The notes below the pieces were generated by a model. The model did no database searches. It was not told the origin of the DNA and worked only from the letters and a program-made list of their open reading frames with translations. 64,000 nt of DNA from a bacterium. Lineage in GTDB: Bacteria; Bacillota; Bacilli; Lactobacillales; Streptococcaceae. Position numbers and translations under genes: made by a program. Where the stretch lies: the NCBI GenBank assembly GCA_905221145.1, contig CAJNCA010000009.1, positions 1 through 64,000 of the forward strand. The letters run 5' to 3'. Shown here in pieces: positions 41,197 through 51,411 of the stretch (position 1 is its first letter; each line of letters starts with the position of its first letter).

Positions 41197-42039
41197 ATGA
41201 ATAACTCAATCAAACTCAAACGTAGACTGACTCAAACCCTTACTTACCTCTACTTGATTGGCCTTTCAATCGTGATTATCTATCCACTATTGATTACTAT
41301 CATGTCAGCCTTCAAGGCAGGTAACGTGGCAGCCTTTAAACTAGATAGCAACATCGATTTTAATTTTGATAACTTTAAAGGGCTCTTCACTGAAACCTTG
41401 TACGGTACTTGGTACCTCAATACCTTGATCATCGCCTTGGTTACCATGGCAGTTCAAACAAGCATCATCGTACTTGCTGGTTATGCCTACAGCCGTTACA
41501 ACTTCTTGGCTCGTAAACAAAGTTTAGTCTTCTTCTTGATTATCCAAATGGTGCCAACCATGGCCGCTTTGACAGCCTTCTTCGTTATGGCACTTATGTT
41601 AAACGCCCTTAACCACAGCTGGTTCCTCATCTTCCTCTACGTTGGTGGTGGTATCCCGATGAATGCTTGGCTCATGAAAGGCTACTTCGATACAGTGCCA
41701 ATGTCTCTAGACGAATCTGCAAAACTAGATGGTGCAGGACACTTCCGCCGCTTCTGGCAAATTGTTCTTCCACTTGTTCGCCCAATGGTTGCCGTACAAG
41801 CTCTCTGGGCCTTCATGGGACCTTTCGGAGACTACATCCTCTCTAGTTTCTTGCTTCGTGAGAAAGAATACTTCACAGTTGCCGTAGGTCTCCAAACCTT
41901 CGTCAACAATGCTAAGAACTTGAAGATTGCCTACTTCTCAGCAGGTGCTATCCTCATCGCCCTTCCAATCAGTATTCTCTTCTTCTTCCTTCAAAAGAAC
42001 TTTGTTTCAGGACTTACAAGTGGTGGCGACAAGGGATAA
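41197..42039 (+). CDS. malD: Maltodextrin ABC permease MalD
   Basis: 280 residues from ATG 41197 (GGAGGACGTCTAAG upstream, TAA-G-ATG junction with malC). MalG-type permease with six helices and EAA loop [21 protein letters not shown] near 185. It pairs with MalC. No ATPase gene is in the operon, consistent with a shared ATPase. The terminator stem overlaps its last codons. Confidence 0.95.
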   Translation: MNNSIKLKRRLTQTLTYLYLIGLSIVIIYPLLITIMSAFKAGNVAAFKLDSNIDFNFDNFKGLFTETLYGTWYLNTLIIALVTMAVQTSIIVLAGYAYSRYNFLARKQSLVFFLIIQMVPTMAALTAFFVMALMLNALNHSWFLIFLYVGGGIPMNAWLMKGYFDTVPMSLDESAKLDGAGHFRRFWQIVLPLVRPMVAVQALWAFMGPFGDYILSSFLLREKEYFTVAVGLQTFVNNAKNLKIAYFSAGAILIALPISILFFFLQKNFVSGLTSGGDKG

Positions 42040-42060
42040 TATATCCCCGCCACCCTTTTT
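42022..42060 (+). terminator. malXCD terminator
   Basis: GGTGGCG-acaa-GGGATA / TATCCC-c-CGCCACC followed by TTTTT. The upstream arm lies inside the malD coding sequence. Confidence 0.9.
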
Positions 42061-42119
42061 CATTTTGGAGCTTGTGAGTGTAAATAATATCCTTGTAGCA
42101 AGCAATTTGTCTCCTAGAC

Positions 42120-42148
42120 TTGAAATAAAGCACATTTCTCTATATAAT
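42120..42148 (+). promoter_or_regulatory. malA-malR promoter
   Basis: TTGAAA (42120-42125), 17-bp spacer, TATAAT (42143-42148). No AAACGTTTGCG operator is seen here, so malAR may be expressed independently of MalR. Confidence 0.75.
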
Positions 42149-42185
42149 AATACTCATATAGAAAACACCTTTTAGAAAGATACCT

Positions 42186-42986
42186 ATGCTTCCATATCCA
42201 TTTTCCTATTTTTCAAGTATTTGGGGATTTCGTAAGCCCCTGTCCAAACGTTTCGGGCTCAACTGGTTTCAGCTTCTCTTTACCAGTATCTTCCTTATCA
42301 GCTTGTCTATGGTACCTATTGCCATTCAAAACAGCTCACAGGAGACTTATCCGCTAGAAACCTTTATTGATAATGTCTATGAACCATTGACAGATGAAGT
42401 TGTCCAGGATCTCTCTGAGCATGCTACAATTGTTGATGGTAACTTAACTTATACAGGGACAGCTAGTCAAGCGCCTTCTCTTGTGATTGGTCCAAGTCAA
42501 AGCAAGGAGTTACCTAAAGACTTACAACTGCATTTCGATACAAAAGAACTGGTCATCAGCAAGGAAAGTAAGGAACTAACCCGCATTTCTTACCGAGCTA
42601 TTCAGACTGAGAGCTTCAAAAACAAGGATAGCTTGACCCAAGCAATTTCTAAGGACTGGTACCAACAAAATCGTGTCTATATCAGTCTCTTCCTAGTTCT
42701 CGGTGCTAGCTTCCTCTTTGGTTTGAATTTCTTTATTGTCTCTCTAGGAGCGAGTCTTCTCCTTTATATCACTAAGAAATCACGCCTCTTTTCATTTAGA
42801 ACCTTTAAAGAGTGCTACCATTTTATCTTGAACTGTTTAGGATTACCAACTCTGATTACGCTTATTTTGGGCTTATTTGGCCAAAATATGACAACTCTGA
42901 TTACTGTACAAAACATTCTTTTTGTTCTATATCTGGTCACTATCTTTTATAAAACGCATTTCCGTGATCCAGATTACCATAAATAG
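42186..42986 (+). CDS. malA: MalA membrane protein (DUF1189)
   Basis: 266 residues, DUF1189 family. One membrane helix near 30-48, a ~110-residue extracytoplasmic domain, then four helices from about 165. Function is not established; it is named for its place in the pneumococcal mal regulon. AGAAAG ribosome site; 9 bp before malR. Confidence 0.88.
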   Translation: MLPYPFSYFSSIWGFRKPLSKRFGLNWFQLLFTSIFLISLSMVPIAIQNSSQETYPLETFIDNVYEPLTDEVVQDLSEHATIVDGNLTYTGTASQAPSLVIGPSQSKELPKDLQLHFDTKELVISKESKELTRISYRAIQTESFKNKDSLTQAISKDWYQQNRVYISLFLVLGASFLFGLNFFIVSLGASLLLYITKKSRLFSFRTFKECYHFILNCLGLPTLITLILGLFGQNMTTLITVQNILFVLYLVTIFYKTHFRDPDYHK

Positions 42987-42995
42987 GAGATTTTT

Positions 42996-43982
42996 ATGCC
43001 CGTTACGATTAAAGACGTGGCCAAGGCTGCTGGTGTTTCGCCTTCAACCGTAACCCGTGTTATTCAAAATAAATCAACCATTAGCGACGAAACAAAAAAA
43101 CGCGTTCGCAAGGCTATGAAGGAGCTTAATTACCATCCCAACCTCAACGCTCGTAGCTTGGTAAGCAGTTATACCCAAGTTATCGGCTTAGTCCTTCCTG
43201 ACGACTCAGACGCCTTCTATCAAAATCCTTTCTTCCCATCTGTCCTCCGTGGTATCGCCCAAGTCGCCTCTGAAAACCACTATGCCATTCAGATTGCAAC
43301 TGGGAAAGATGAAAAAGAGCGCCTTAAAGCTATTTCACAGATGGTTTACGGTAAACGTGTAGATGGTTTGATTTTCCTTTATGCCGAAGAGGAAGATCCC
43401 TTGGTCAAACTGGTCGCTGATGAGCAGTTCCCCTTCCTCATCCTAGGAAAATCCATTTCACCCTTTATCCCTCTTGTCGATAACGACAATGTCCAAGCTG
43501 GTTTTGATGCGACCGAATATTTCATCAAAAAAGGCTGCAAACGAATTGCCTTCATTGGAGGAACTAAGCGGCTCTTCGTAACGCAAGACCGTTTAACAGG
43601 CTATGAGTCAGCACTCAAACAACACCAACTGCCTATTGACGAAAATTTGACCTATTTTGCAACCGAGTTCTTAGAAGAAAAAGGGTATCAATTTAGTAAA
43701 CTCCTCTTTCAGCATGACCCGCAGATCGATGCGATCATTACAACCGATAGTCTCCTAGCCGAAGGGGTCTGTGACTATATCGCTAAGCACCAACTGGATG
43801 TCCCAGTTCTCAGCTTCGACTCAGTCAATCCCAAGCTCAACTTGGCGGCCTATGTCGATATTAATAGTCTAGAACTTGGGCGTGTTTCCCTTGAAACCAT
43901 CCTCCAGATTATCAACGATGCTAAAAGCAATAAACAAATTTGTTATCGTCAGTTAATTGCCCACAAAATTATCGAAAAATAA
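42996..43982 (+). CDS. malR: Maltose operon repressor MalR (LacI family)
   Basis: 328 residues. N-terminal LacI helix-turn-helix and hinge (VTIKDVAKAAGVSPSTVTRV) then periplasmic-binding-protein-like effector domain. It represses malQP and malXCD by binding the AAACGTTTGCG operators and is released by maltose. AGGAG ribosome site; co-transcribed with malA. The same operator core upstream of pgi widens its possible regulon. Confidence 0.95.
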   Translation: MPVTIKDVAKAAGVSPSTVTRVIQNKSTISDETKKRVRKAMKELNYHPNLNARSLVSSYTQVIGLVLPDDSDAFYQNPFFPSVLRGIAQVASENHYAIQIATGKDEKERLKAISQMVYGKRVDGLIFLYAEEEDPLVKLVADEQFPFLILGKSISPFIPLVDNDNVQAGFDATEYFIKKGCKRIAFIGGTKRLFVTQDRLTGYESALKQHQLPIDENLTYFATEFLEEKGYQFSKLLFQHDPQIDAIITTDSLLAEGVCDYIAKHQLDVPVLSFDSVNPKLNLAAYVDINSLELGRVSLETILQIINDAKSNKQICYRQLIAHKIIEK

Positions 43983-44006
43983 AAACCAGCTCGCGCTGGT
44001 TTTTTA
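43982..44006. terminator. Terminator after malR
   Basis: AAAAACCAGC / GCTGGTTTTTT hairpin shared by convergent malR and the YitT-like gene. Confidence 0.88.
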
Positions 44007-44010
44007 GTTA

Positions 44011-44952
44011 CTAATTTTCTGTTTCAACGAATCGTCCCAGAATATGAACATTCTCAGATACAGAGACAAAGGCGCTTGGATCCACCTGTTTCATAATCTG
44101 TTTAAATTCATTAAACTCTGCACGTGTAATGACAGTGATTAAAACTGCCTTTCTTTCGTGATTATAGGTTCCTTCTGCATCGTGGATCATGGTTGCTCCA
44201 CGGTGCAATTTTTTATGGATTTTTTCAATTACCTTGTCTGGATGATTGGTCACAATCATAGCCTGCATACGTTTTTGTTTGGTAAAGACAGCGTCTGTCA
44301 CACGACTAGAGACAAAGATGGTAATCATAGAGTAGAGAGCGTATTTCCAACCAAAGGTCAAACCTGCTATCAGCATGATTGTCCCATTTACCAAGAAAGA
44401 AATACTGCCGACATTCTTACCCGTTTTCTTACGAATGGTCAGACTGACAATATCCGTCCCACCACTGGAGATATTGTTTCGAAGAGCAAAACCAATCCCC
44501 AAGCCCATGACAACGCCCCCAAAGAGGGCATTGATAATAGGATCCTCCGTCAAGGTCGCCACAGGGACAAACTGGATAAAGAATGAACTCATAGATACCG
44601 TGATAAAGGTAAAAATAGTGAACTTATGCCCAATCTGATACCAGGCCAAGACCATCAAAGGAAAATTAATGGCATAGAAGGTTAGCGAAATCGGAATATG
44701 AAAACCAAACCAGTGATTACTCAAGGCAGAGATAATCTGTGCCAAACCTGTTGCACCACTCGAATACACATGCCCTGGTTGGAAAAAGAAATTGACCGCT
44801 ACTGCTGATAGAAAACCATAGACCAGAGAGGCCGAAATCTTCTCATCATATTTTTCCCGAGAGATGCTTTGTAAGACACGTAAAATTTTTATCTGATAAG
44901 CAAAGCGGCGCAGATAATAGCGCCACCGCTTAATTCGTTTTGCTTGTTTCAT
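44011..44952 (-). CDS. YitT family membrane protein (DUF2179)
   Basis: 313 residues. Five or six membrane helices in the first 210 residues (with GATGLAQI and ISSGGTDIV glycine motifs typical of YitT) and a C-terminal cytosolic DUF2179 domain (about 230-310, [17 protein letters not shown]). Function is not established. It overlaps the end of aspS by 23 bp. Confidence 0.9.
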   Translation of the reverse strand: MKQAKRIKRWRYYLRRFAYQIKILRVLQSISREKYDEKISASLVYGFLSAVAVNFFFQPGHVYSSGATGLAQIISALSNHWFGFHIPISLTFYAINFPLMVLAWYQIGHKFTIFTFITVSMSSFFIQFVPVATLTEDPIINALFGGVVMGLGIGFALRNNISSGGTDIVSLTIRKKTGKNVGSISFLVNGTIMLIAGLTFGWKYALYSMITIFVSSRVTDAVFTKQKRMQAMIVTNHPDKVIEKIHKKLHRGATMIHDAEGTYNHERKAVLITVITRAEFNEFKQIMKQVDPSAFVSVSENVHILGRFVETEN

Positions 44953-46693
44953 CTTCTTCTACTTGTAAGCTGAGTTCCTCTAGTTGTTTGAGAGCGACTG
45001 TTGAAGGAGCTTGGGTCATTGGGTCAGTTGCCTTGTTGTTCTTAGGAAAGGCAATAACTTCACGAATATTTTCTTCTCCAGCAAGTAACATGACAAAACG
45101 GTCAAGCCCGATAGCCAAACCACCATGTGGTGGGAAACCATAGTCCATGGCTTCAAGAAGGAAACCAAACTGGTCATTTGCTTCCTCGGCTGAGAAACCA
45201 AGAGCCTTGAACATACGTTCTTGAAGGTCTTTTTGGTTGATACGAAGGCTACCACCACCAAGTTCATAACCGTTCAAGACGATATCGTAAGCAATGGCAC
45301 GAACTTTAGCCAAATCACCTTCTAATTCGTGAGCAGTTTCTTCCTGTGGAAGGGTAAATGGATGGTGGGCGCTCATGTAACGGCCTTCTTCTTCAGACCA
45401 TTCAAACATTGGCCAGTCAACCACCCAAAGGAAGTTAAATTTATCGTTATCAATCAAGCCAAGCTCCTTGGCAATGCGTCCACGAAGGGCACCAAGCGTT
45501 GCATTGGCCACTTCAAGCTTATCTGCCACAAAGAGAACTAAATCCTTGTCTTCAAGAGCAAGTGTTGTTGTCAATTCTTCTTGGATGCCAGTCAAGAACT
45601 TGGCAACTGGTCCGTTTAATTCTCCATCAGCAACCTTGACCCAAGCAAGACCTTTGGCACCGTACTGTTTGGCTACTTCGGTCATCTTGTCGATGTCTTT
45701 ACGTGAATAGTTGTCCGCAGCTCCTTTGACCACAATGGCTTTTACAGCAGGTGCTTCTGAGAAGACTTTGAAATCAACACCTTTGACCACTTCTGTCAAG
45801 TCCTGAAGCAACATGTCAAAACGAGTATCTGGCTTGTCAGATCCATAAAGAGCCATCGCATCATCGTATTTCATACGAGGGAATGGAAGAGTTACTTCGA
45901 TGCCTTTTGTTTCCTTCATCACGCGGGCAATCAAGCCTTCTGTGATGTCTTGGATTTCTTGCTCCGTAAGGAATGAAGTTTCCAAGTCGACCTGAGTGAA
46001 CTCAGGCTGGCGGTCTCCACGCAAGTCCTCGTCACGGAAACATTTAACAATTTGGTAATAACGGTCAAAACCAGCATTCATCAACAACTGCTTAGTGATC
46101 TGTGGACTTTGAGGAAGAGCATAAAAATGCCCTTTATTAACACGAGATGGTACCAAATAGTCACGCGCCCCTTCTGGTGTTGACTTAGAAAGGAATGGTG
46201 TCTCCACATCGATAAACTCCAACTCATCCAAGTAGTTACGGATAGAGTGGGTCACCTTAGCACGAAGTTTAAGATTTTCCAACATTTCTGGACGACGAAG
46301 GTCAAGGTAACGGTAACGCAAACGTGTATCGTCATTGGCCTCAATACCATCCTTAATTTCAAATGGGGTTGTTTTAGCTGTATTGAGCACTGTCAGAGCT
46401 GTCACATTCAACTCAACCGCGCCTGTTGGCAACTTATCATTGGCTTGCTCACGCGCAGCGACTTGTCCAGTCACCTCGATGACAAACTCACTACGAAGGC
46501 TTTCAGCTGTTGTCATGACCTCTGCAGATACTTTTTCAGGGTTGATAACCAACTGCATGATTCCTTCACGGTCACGAAGGTCGATAAAAATCAAACCACC
46601 AAGGTCACGACGACGGCCAACCCATCCTTTCAAGGTTATTTCTTGTCCGATGTGTTCCTCACGAACACGACCAGCATACATACTACGTTTCAT
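44930..46693 (-). CDS. aspS: Aspartyl-tRNA synthetase
   Basis: 587 residues, class II synthetase of the bacterial type. OB-fold anticodon domain (about 1-105), catalytic core with [20 protein letters not shown] (motif 2) and [14 protein letters not shown] (motif 3), plus the bacterial GAD insertion (about 285-415). It charges tRNA-Asp. GAGGAGAG ribosome site; extended -10 TGG-TAAAAT at about 46730. The YitT gene follows in the same transcript. Confidence 0.97.
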   Translation of the reverse strand: MKRSMYAGRVREEHIGQEITLKGWVGRRRDLGGLIFIDLRDREGIMQLVINPEKVSAEVMTTAESLRSEFVIEVTGQVAAREQANDKLPTGAVELNVTALTVLNTAKTTPFEIKDGIEANDDTRLRYRYLDLRRPEMLENLKLRAKVTHSIRNYLDELEFIDVETPFLSKSTPEGARDYLVPSRVNKGHFYALPQSPQITKQLLMNAGFDRYYQIVKCFRDEDLRGDRQPEFTQVDLETSFLTEQEIQDITEGLIARVMKETKGIEVTLPFPRMKYDDAMALYGSDKPDTRFDMLLQDLTEVVKGVDFKVFSEAPAVKAIVVKGAADNYSRKDIDKMTEVAKQYGAKGLAWVKVADGELNGPVAKFLTGIQEELTTTLALEDKDLVLFVADKLEVANATLGALRGRIAKELGLIDNDKFNFLWVVDWPMFEWSEEEGRYMSAHHPFTLPQEETAHELEGDLAKVRAIAYDIVLNGYELGGGSLRINQKDLQERMFKALGFSAEEANDQFGFLLEAMDYGFPPHGGLAIGLDRFVMLLAGEENIREVIAFPKNNKATDPMTQAPSTVALKQLEELSLQVEEDETSKTN

Positions 46694-46814
46694 TGTTTCT
46701 CTCCTCTTTTATTCTGTTACTATTTTACCATAAAAGCGCAGGCTCTTCATGAAAATCAGCAGAAAAGTTTGCCAGTCTTTAAAAATTAGGTGAAGTCCCT
46801 AAAAATTAGCGCCA

Positions 46815-46842
46815 ATAAAAAATCCGATGAACTTCACCGGAC
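46815..46842 (-). terminator. Terminator of the small membrane protein operon
   Basis: TCCGGTGA / TCATCGGA hairpin with TTTTTT on the minus strand, 5 bp beyond the 46847 gene. Confidence 0.8.
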
Positions 46843-46846
46843 TCTT

Positions 46847-47077
46847 TTATTTTGAATTTTTGCCTGCTTTACGCTTTTCAGCAATTTCGGCTGCCTTTCG
46901 AGGCAAGACGATTTCCGTTGTGTAAGCTGTCCCAAAACGCCAGATACCGGCAATAGGGGCAAAGACTACTGCTAGATGGCTATAAAAGAAATCTCCCTTG
47001 AAGGCATAAGCTAGTGCCCCAATGATGAAAAATAGAACGACTGCTTGAATCACTGCTAATAAAATTACTCGTTTCAT
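46847..47077 (-). CDS. Small two-helix membrane protein
   Basis: 76 residues, AGGAGGTCAC ribosome site. Two hydrophobic helices (about 5-25 and 33-52) and a basic C-terminal tail (AAEIAEKRKAGKNSK). No function known to me. Last gene of the eight-gene operon, 17 bp after the CPBP gene. Confidence 0.8.
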   Translation of the reverse strand: MKRVILLAVIQAVVLFFIIGALAYAFKGDFFYSHLAVVFAPIAGIWRFGTAYTTEIVLPRKAAEIAEKRKAGKNSK

Positions 47078-47094
47078 GTGACCTCCTGACTCTA

Positions 47095-47736
47095 TTATAG
47101 CATGAGAATCATCAAAAAGCCGACTAAATTATTCAAAGCGTGGAGAGAAATACTGTAGACCAGACCTTTTCTGCTAATATAAGCCAAGCCCAAGCTAAAA
47201 CCAAGGCTAAAATAGACAAAAAATTGTTGCACATCACCTGGGAAATGAATCAAGGCAAATAGAAGACTAGATACCAGAAGAAAAATCAGAGTTTGTTTAC
47301 TATTGTCCTGCTTAGGAAAGAGGTGGCGTGCTAACATCCCTCTAAAGATAAGTTCTTCCGTCAAAGGAGCAAAAATAACGACCGCAAAGAATGAGAAAAG
47401 TGGTTGAGACAAAGTCAAGTCTATCGCTATTTGTTGATTTACTGAAGGATCATTTGGCAAGAAAAACTGGACAACCAGAGATAAGAACCAAACCAAGGCA
47501 GGAAGCCAAATAAATCGGTTAAAACCACTCTTCTCAATATGGACAGGAGCTTTCTGGTACCATTTATAAATGACGTACACATATACTCCAGCCAAGGCCA
47601 CATAGAGTAAGGTAGTAGCATAGGGTGAAGCGCCTAGTTTCAAAGCTTCTACAGCCCCACTCTGAATGGTACCATAGATAACCAGAAAAGATAGAATGGC
47701 TAGAAGAAACCAGCCGAGGTTTTTAAGTAATTTCAT
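47095..47736 (-). CDS. CPBP family intramembrane metalloprotease
   Basis: 213 residues, about six to seven helices. CAAX-protease/bacteriocin-processing (Abi) motifs: EELIFRG near 137-143, FALIHFP near 160 and HALNNLVG near 200, giving Glu-Glu, Arg, His and His/Asn active-site residues. Streptococcal members are often linked to bacteriocin self-immunity. Seventh gene of the operon, 9 bp after the DUF3169 gene. Confidence 0.9.
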   Translation of the reverse strand: MKLLKNLGWFLLAILSFLVIYGTIQSGAVEALKLGASPYATTLLYVALAGVYVYVIYKWYQKAPVHIEKSGFNRFIWLPALVWFLSLVVQFFLPNDPSVNQQIAIDLTLSQPLFSFFAVVIFAPLTEELIFRGMLARHLFPKQDNSKQTLIFLLVSSLLFALIHFPGDVQQFFVYFSLGFSLGLAYISRKGLVYSISLHALNNLVGFLMILML

Positions 47737-47745
47737 AAATATCTC

Positions 47746-48480
47746 CTATTTAAAATAACGTTTCACCATAGGTAACTGCATCACATTGATATAAACATGG
47801 ATAGCTCCTACAAGCAAGAAGGCTAGTAACTGAATCTCTCCTGTCAGTAAGGAAAAGAGAGCAATCAGAAAGTACAAAGCTGGCAAGACATAGTTATTTA
47901 ATTGGAATAAAATCCGAAAACTCTGTTCCAAATTAGCCTTGCGCTCCCCTTCATCATAAGAATCGAAATGGTCCAAGATATCCTTTGGTGTAGAGAAAAA
48001 TACTAAATCAAACTGACGAACAATCGCAATGGTCTTAAAAAGATATTTTTGAGCATTTAAAACTAACACTAATCCCAAAAAGGAAAGGGATAAGGTTATA
48101 TGGCTTATATCGAGTACAATTACTTCACTTCCTGAAATGAAGAGAGCCAATAAAATCGCTACGCTTGCACTATTAAAAGCAATAGTTCCAAACTCGAGAT
48201 TCCGATACATCTGCACATAATAGGTTTCATTCAGATCATCCTCCATTTCCTCTTGATACAAGGAGTGAAATTTTCTGCTTTTCTTTAGGAAATTGAAAGT
48301 CAAAAGAATGCTAATGAAACCTAATACTAAACAAATAGCTGATATCCATGGTATCAAAATTTTTACATCTAACATAATTGCGTGGGATTCAGCACGTGCC
48401 TTAAACATCCCTACAAACATGCCCAAGAAACCTCCCAAGACAATAGACATTAAAAATAACAATCCACGTTTCTTTTTCAT
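47746..48480 (-). CDS. DUF3169-like membrane protein
   Basis: 244 residues from ATG 48480 (AGAGGTTGAAT upstream). Six predicted helices in three pairs, with a soluble loop SLYQEEMEDDLNETYYVQMYRN between helices 2 and 3. I assign DUF3169 from memory. Function unknown; these genes usually travel with small XRE regulators, as here. 13 bp after the PspC-domain gene. Confidence 0.75.
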   Translation of the reverse strand: MKKKRGLLFLMSIVLGGFLGMFVGMFKARAESHAIMLDVKILIPWISAICLVLGFISILLTFNFLKKSRKFHSLYQEEMEDDLNETYYVQMYRNLEFGTIAFNSASVAILLALFISGSEVIVLDISHITLSLSFLGLVLVLNAQKYLFKTIAIVRQFDLVFFSTPKDILDHFDSYDEGERKANLEQSFRILFQLNNYVLPALYFLIALFSLLTGEIQLLAFLLVGAIHVYINVMQLPMVKRYFK

Positions 48481-48493
48481 ATTCAACCTCTTT

Positions 48494-48844
48494 CTAAACC
48501 AATCCAACTAACCACTGACCAAAGGCTTTACCTGATTCATAAATTGCTGCCAAACCCTCTGTTCCAAGTGATACTAAAATCAAACAAACAGCAAACAAGA
48601 GAATAGCTTGGTTTCTTGCTTTTTTCGCCCCTTCTCCTAAAGGATCTCTCCCAAGCCAGCCTGCTAGATAAGCATATAGGATGACTGTTAAAATCCCAAA
48701 CTCTGTTGACCAAAGAAACAGCAAAATTGCTACTAAACGGATGACGTTAGTCTTGATATTAAAATAATTTCCTAAACCTGCACAGACACCTGCAAGTTCT
48801 TTGTTCTCAGTATCTACTTGAAAACCTGCTAAAAACTCTTTCAT
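48494..48844 (-). CDS. PspC-domain membrane protein
   Basis: 116 residues from ATG 48844, with the preceding GGAGA at good spacing (an ATG two codons earlier overlaps the upstream stop). N-terminal PspC domain (KELAGVCAGLGNYFNIKTNVIRL...GWLGRD, about 15-68), then a second helix and amphipathic end. PspC domains belong to envelope-stress systems. Not to be confused with the choline-binding virulence factor PspC. Confidence 0.85.
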   Translation of the reverse strand: MKEFLAGFQVDTENKELAGVCAGLGNYFNIKTNVIRLVAILLFLWSTEFGILTVILYAYLAGWLGRDPLGEGAKKARNQAILLFAVCLILVSLGTEGLAAIYESGKAFGQWLVGLV

Positions 48845-48846
48845 AT

Positions 48847-49044
48847 TCATTCTCCTTTTTCACTTGCTAGATTTTTTGATTTCTTTTCAATCCATTCAAT
48901 TACTGGTATGAGGACAAAATAGGCCCAAACAAATTTGTTACTTTGATAGGGACTAAACCAGCCTAAGTCTATCCCAATCAGTAGAAATACGCTGACTAAT
49001 AGAGCTATGGCAACTACATAATAAATCACTTTATACTTGTTCAT
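48847..49044 (-). CDS. Small membrane protein, paralogue B
   Basis: 65 residues, two helices with the conserved frame M-x-N-K/M-Y-x-V-x-Y and L-G-W-F, and a basic tail WIEKKSKNLASEKGE. Clearly related to the next gene upstream (49031). The start ATG 49044 is better spaced from GGAG than the preceding ATG. It overlaps the upstream gene by 14 bp. Confidence 0.75.
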   Translation of the reverse strand: MNKYKVIYYVVAIALLVSVFLLIGIDLGWFSPYQSNKFVWAYFVLIPVIEWIEKKSKNLASEKGE

Positions 49045-49219
49045 CATCTTTCTCCTTTTTCTTCAACCGATTGAAAATGGACAAGAGGACTAAGTTAATC
49101 CAAAACAAATACTTACTTTCAACAAAATAGAACCAACCCAGTAATGTTCCAATCATAGCAAATGCATTCACAATAAGGGCAAGAACACTCATAAAATAAA
49201 CCACTCTATACATGTTCAT
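49031..49219 (-). CDS. Small membrane protein, paralogue A
   Basis: 62 residues from ATG 49219, which overlaps the TGA of the XRE gene (TGATG) and has GGAGG seven bases upstream. Two helices, LGWF motif, charged tail NRLKKKEKDDEQV. A tandem duplicate of paralogue B. Function unknown. Confidence 0.75.
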   Translation of the reverse strand: MNMYRVVYFMSVLALIVNAFAMIGTLLGWFYFVESKYLFWINLVLLSIFNRLKKKEKDDEQV

Positions 49220-49425
49220 CACTCATCCTCCTCCAAGCGAAATACCGATTCGACTGTTTCGTTGAAAATCTGAGATATTTTCAAGGCAATCACAACTGAC
49301 GGGGTGTATTCGTCCCGTTCTAATAGGCTAATGGTCTGCCTCGAAACTTCTGCCAACTTGGCCAGTTCGGTTTGATTGAGACCATCGCGAGCCCGAAGCT
49401 CTTTTAGACGATTTTTTAGTTGCAT
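49219..49425 (-). CDS. Small XRE-family regulator
   Basis: 68 residues from ATG 49425, basically one helix-turn-helix (LNQTELAKLAEVSRQTISLLE) with a short C-terminal helix; the YozG/Cro-like class that regulates neighbouring membrane-protein genes. Second gene in the operon. A 10-bp-arm inverted repeat overlapping the operon promoter at 49807-49835 is a natural candidate for its operator. Confidence 0.88.
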   Translation of the reverse strand: MQLKNRLKELRARDGLNQTELAKLAEVSRQTISLLERDEYTPSVVIALKISQIFNETVESVFRLEEDE

Positions 49426-49434
49426 GTTACACAC

Positions 49435-49749
49435 CTACTCTCCGTCAAATTCAACGGTTTGGATATCCTCAATACGTTGCAACTTGACTTTTTCTTTCCC
49501 CTTTTTATCAACACTACGTAGTTTGACCCATTCCTCATCGACATCCACAACTTCCCAGTTATCTGGCCCAATATACGCTCCTGTTATAATTGGTTTCTTT
49601 CTAATCATTTCTTGTAATAATCTCGACATTTCTGCGTTTCCTTTCTCTTTTCGCTCAAGCTTTTTGATTTTATTCTCTAGTTTCTTGATTTTTTTAGAAT
49701 CATTAGAATAAAAGAAAATCAGAAATAGTATAAATCCTAGTATCCACAT
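49435..49749 (-). CDS. Single-helix membrane protein, unknown
   Basis: 104 residues from ATG 49749 (AAAGGAGCTATG upstream). N-terminal membrane helix (MWILGFILFLIFFY), a basic coiled-coil segment (SKKIKKLENKIKKLERKEKG), then a small beta-rich domain (IGPDNWEVVDVDEEWVKLRS...) resembling a ligand- or peptide-binding fold. First gene of the operon; possibly the sensor for the XRE regulator, by inference. Confidence 0.75.
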   Translation of the reverse strand: MWILGFILFLIFFYSNDSKKIKKLENKIKKLERKEKGNAEMSRLLQEMIRKKPIITGAYIGPDNWEVVDVDEEWVKLRSVDKKGKEKVKLQRIEDIQTVEFDGE

Positions 49750-49788
49750 CATAGCTCCTTTCTGGTTCCTATTTCTTAACTTGAATTT

Positions 49789-49817
49789 ATTGTAACACAT
49801 CTTTTTCTTTTTGACAA
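49789..49817 (-). promoter_or_regulatory. Promoter of the XRE/PspC/CPBP operon
   Basis: TTGTCA (49812-49817), 17-bp spacer, TACAAT (49789-49794) with TGT extension. Confidence 0.75.
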
Positions 49818-49835
49818 GCATATTTGTCAAAAAGT
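49807..49835. promoter_or_regulatory. Inverted repeat over the promoter -35
   Basis: CTTTTTGACAA-GCATAT-TTGTCAAAAAG: arms of about 11 bp around a 6-bp centre, overlapping the -35. A further TGACAAAAAT lies just upstream. Likely operator. Confidence 0.6.
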
Positions 49836-49863
49836 TTATGATTTTTGTCATTTTGCAAAAGAA

Positions 49864-49890
49864 AAAGGTCAGGAGTAAGGTCCTGACCAG
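49864..49890 (-). terminator. hisS terminator
   Basis: GGTCAGGA / TCCTGACC with T-run on the minus strand, 11 bp after hisS. Confidence 0.88.
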
Positions 49891-49901
49891 TTTATCTACT
49901 A

Positions 49902-51182
49902 TTAAAAGCCTAATTTTTCAAAGATTTCTGAGAAGTTTTGGCTGATTGCCTCAAGTGACACTTGCACTTCTTCTCGGGTTTGGTTGTTCTTGACCGTCAC
50001 TTGTCCGCTTTCGACTTCGCTCTCGCCTAGGGTGATGAGGGTCTTAGCCGCAAAGACATCGGCTGACTTGAACTGAGCTTTGAGTTTACGGTTGAGGTAA
50101 TCACGCTCTGCTTTAAATCCTTGTTGGCGAAGAGCTTGTACCAATTCCAAGGCCTTAACATTTGCTCCTTCGCCCAAGACTGCGATATAGACATCTAGGG
50201 CGTTTTCGATAGGGAGGGCCACACCTTGCTTTTCAAGAATGAGAAGCAGGCGCTCTACACCAAGTCCAAAACCAAATCCAGCAGTTTCCGGGCCTCCAAA
50301 GTAAGCAACCAAGCCATCGTAACGACCACCCGCACAGACTGTCAGGTCATTGCCCTCAATCTCAGTGATAAACTCGAAAATGGTGTGGTTGTAGTAGTCC
50401 AGACCACGCACCATATTGGTATCGATGATATAGTCTACTCCAAGATTTTCCAACATCTGACGGACAGCATCAAAATGAGCTTGGCTTTCTTCATCAAGGA
50501 AATCCAAGATAGACGGCGCATTCTCCACTGCCACCTTGTCTTCTTTCTCCTTAGAGTCCAAGACACGGAGAGGATTTTCCTCCAAGCGACGTTGGCTATC
50601 CTTAGACAAGGTCTCCTTAAGCGGTGTCAAATAGTCAATCAAGGCTTGACGGTAGGCCGCACGGCTCTCAGGATTTCCAAGCGTGTTGAGGTGCAATTTA
50701 ACACCTTGGATGCCGATTTCTTTCAAGAAATGGGCTGCCATCGCGATGGTTTCCACATCCGTAGCTGGATTGCTAGAGCCAAAACACTCAACACCAATCT
50801 GGTGGAACTGGCGCAAACGTCCTGCCTGTGGACGCTCGTAACGGAACATAGGGCCCATGTAGTAGAACTTGCTTGGCTTTTGCACTTCTGGGGCGAAGAG
50901 TTTATTTTCCACATAGGAGCGGACAACGGGCGCAGTTCCTTCTGGACGGAGGGTAATATGGCGGTCACCCTTGTCATAGAAATCGTACATTTCCTTGGTT
51001 ACGATATCCGTTGTGTCTCCGACAGAGCGGCTGATAACCTCGTAGTGCTCAAAAATAGGCGTGCGCACTTCTGCATAGTTATAGCGCTTGAAAATTTCAC
51101 GGGCAAAGCCCTCAACGTACTGCCATTTGGCAGACTCAGCAGGTAAAATATCCTGCGTTCCTTTTGGTTTTTGTAATTTCAT
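49902..51182 (-). CDS. hisS: Histidyl-tRNA synthetase
   Basis: 426 residues, class II synthetase. Motif 2 [20 protein letters not shown] near 113-132; histidine-binding signatures [11 protein letters not shown] (HisA) and AGGRYDGL; motif 3 [11 protein letters not shown] near 300; C-terminal anticodon domain with [17 protein letters not shown]. It charges tRNA-His. A BOX element lies upstream. Confidence 0.97.
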   Translation of the reverse strand: MKLQKPKGTQDILPAESAKWQYVEGFAREIFKRYNYAEVRTPIFEHYEVISRSVGDTTDIVTKEMYDFYDKGDRHITLRPEGTAPVVRSYVENKLFAPEVQKPSKFYYMGPMFRYERPQAGRLRQFHQIGVECFGSSNPATDVETIAMAAHFLKEIGIQGVKLHLNTLGNPESRAAYRQALIDYLTPLKETLSKDSQRRLEENPLRVLDSKEKEDKVAVENAPSILDFLDEESQAHFDAVRQMLENLGVDYIIDTNMVRGLDYYNHTIFEFITEIEGNDLTVCAGGRYDGLVAYFGGPETAGFGFGLGVERLLLILEKQGVALPIENALDVYIAVLGEGANVKALELVQALRQQGFKAERDYLNRKLKAQFKSADVFAAKTLITLGESEVESGQVTVKNNQTREEVQVSLEAISQNFSEIFEKLGF

Positions 51183-51261
51183 AGGGAATCCTCTTTAAAC
51201 TTAATAGTCTTATTTTACCATAAATAGAGGGATTAAAACAGTAAGAAAAAAATTAGGATTT

Positions 51262-51411
51262 ATACTCAATGAAAATCAAAGAGCAAACTAGGAAACTAGC
51301 CGCAGGTTGCTCAAAACACTGTTTTGAGGTTGTGGATAGAACTGACGAAGTCAGTAACCGTACTACGGCAAGGCAACGTTGACGTGGTTTGAAGAGATTT
51401 TCGAAGAGTAT
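51262..51411 (-). repeat. BOX element (A-B-C)
   Basis: 150 bp from ATACTCAATGAAAATC to GATTTTCGAAGAGTAT with one boxB (CTGACGAAGTCAG). boxA end overlaps the stop codon of the MFS transporter at 51411. Confidence 0.92.
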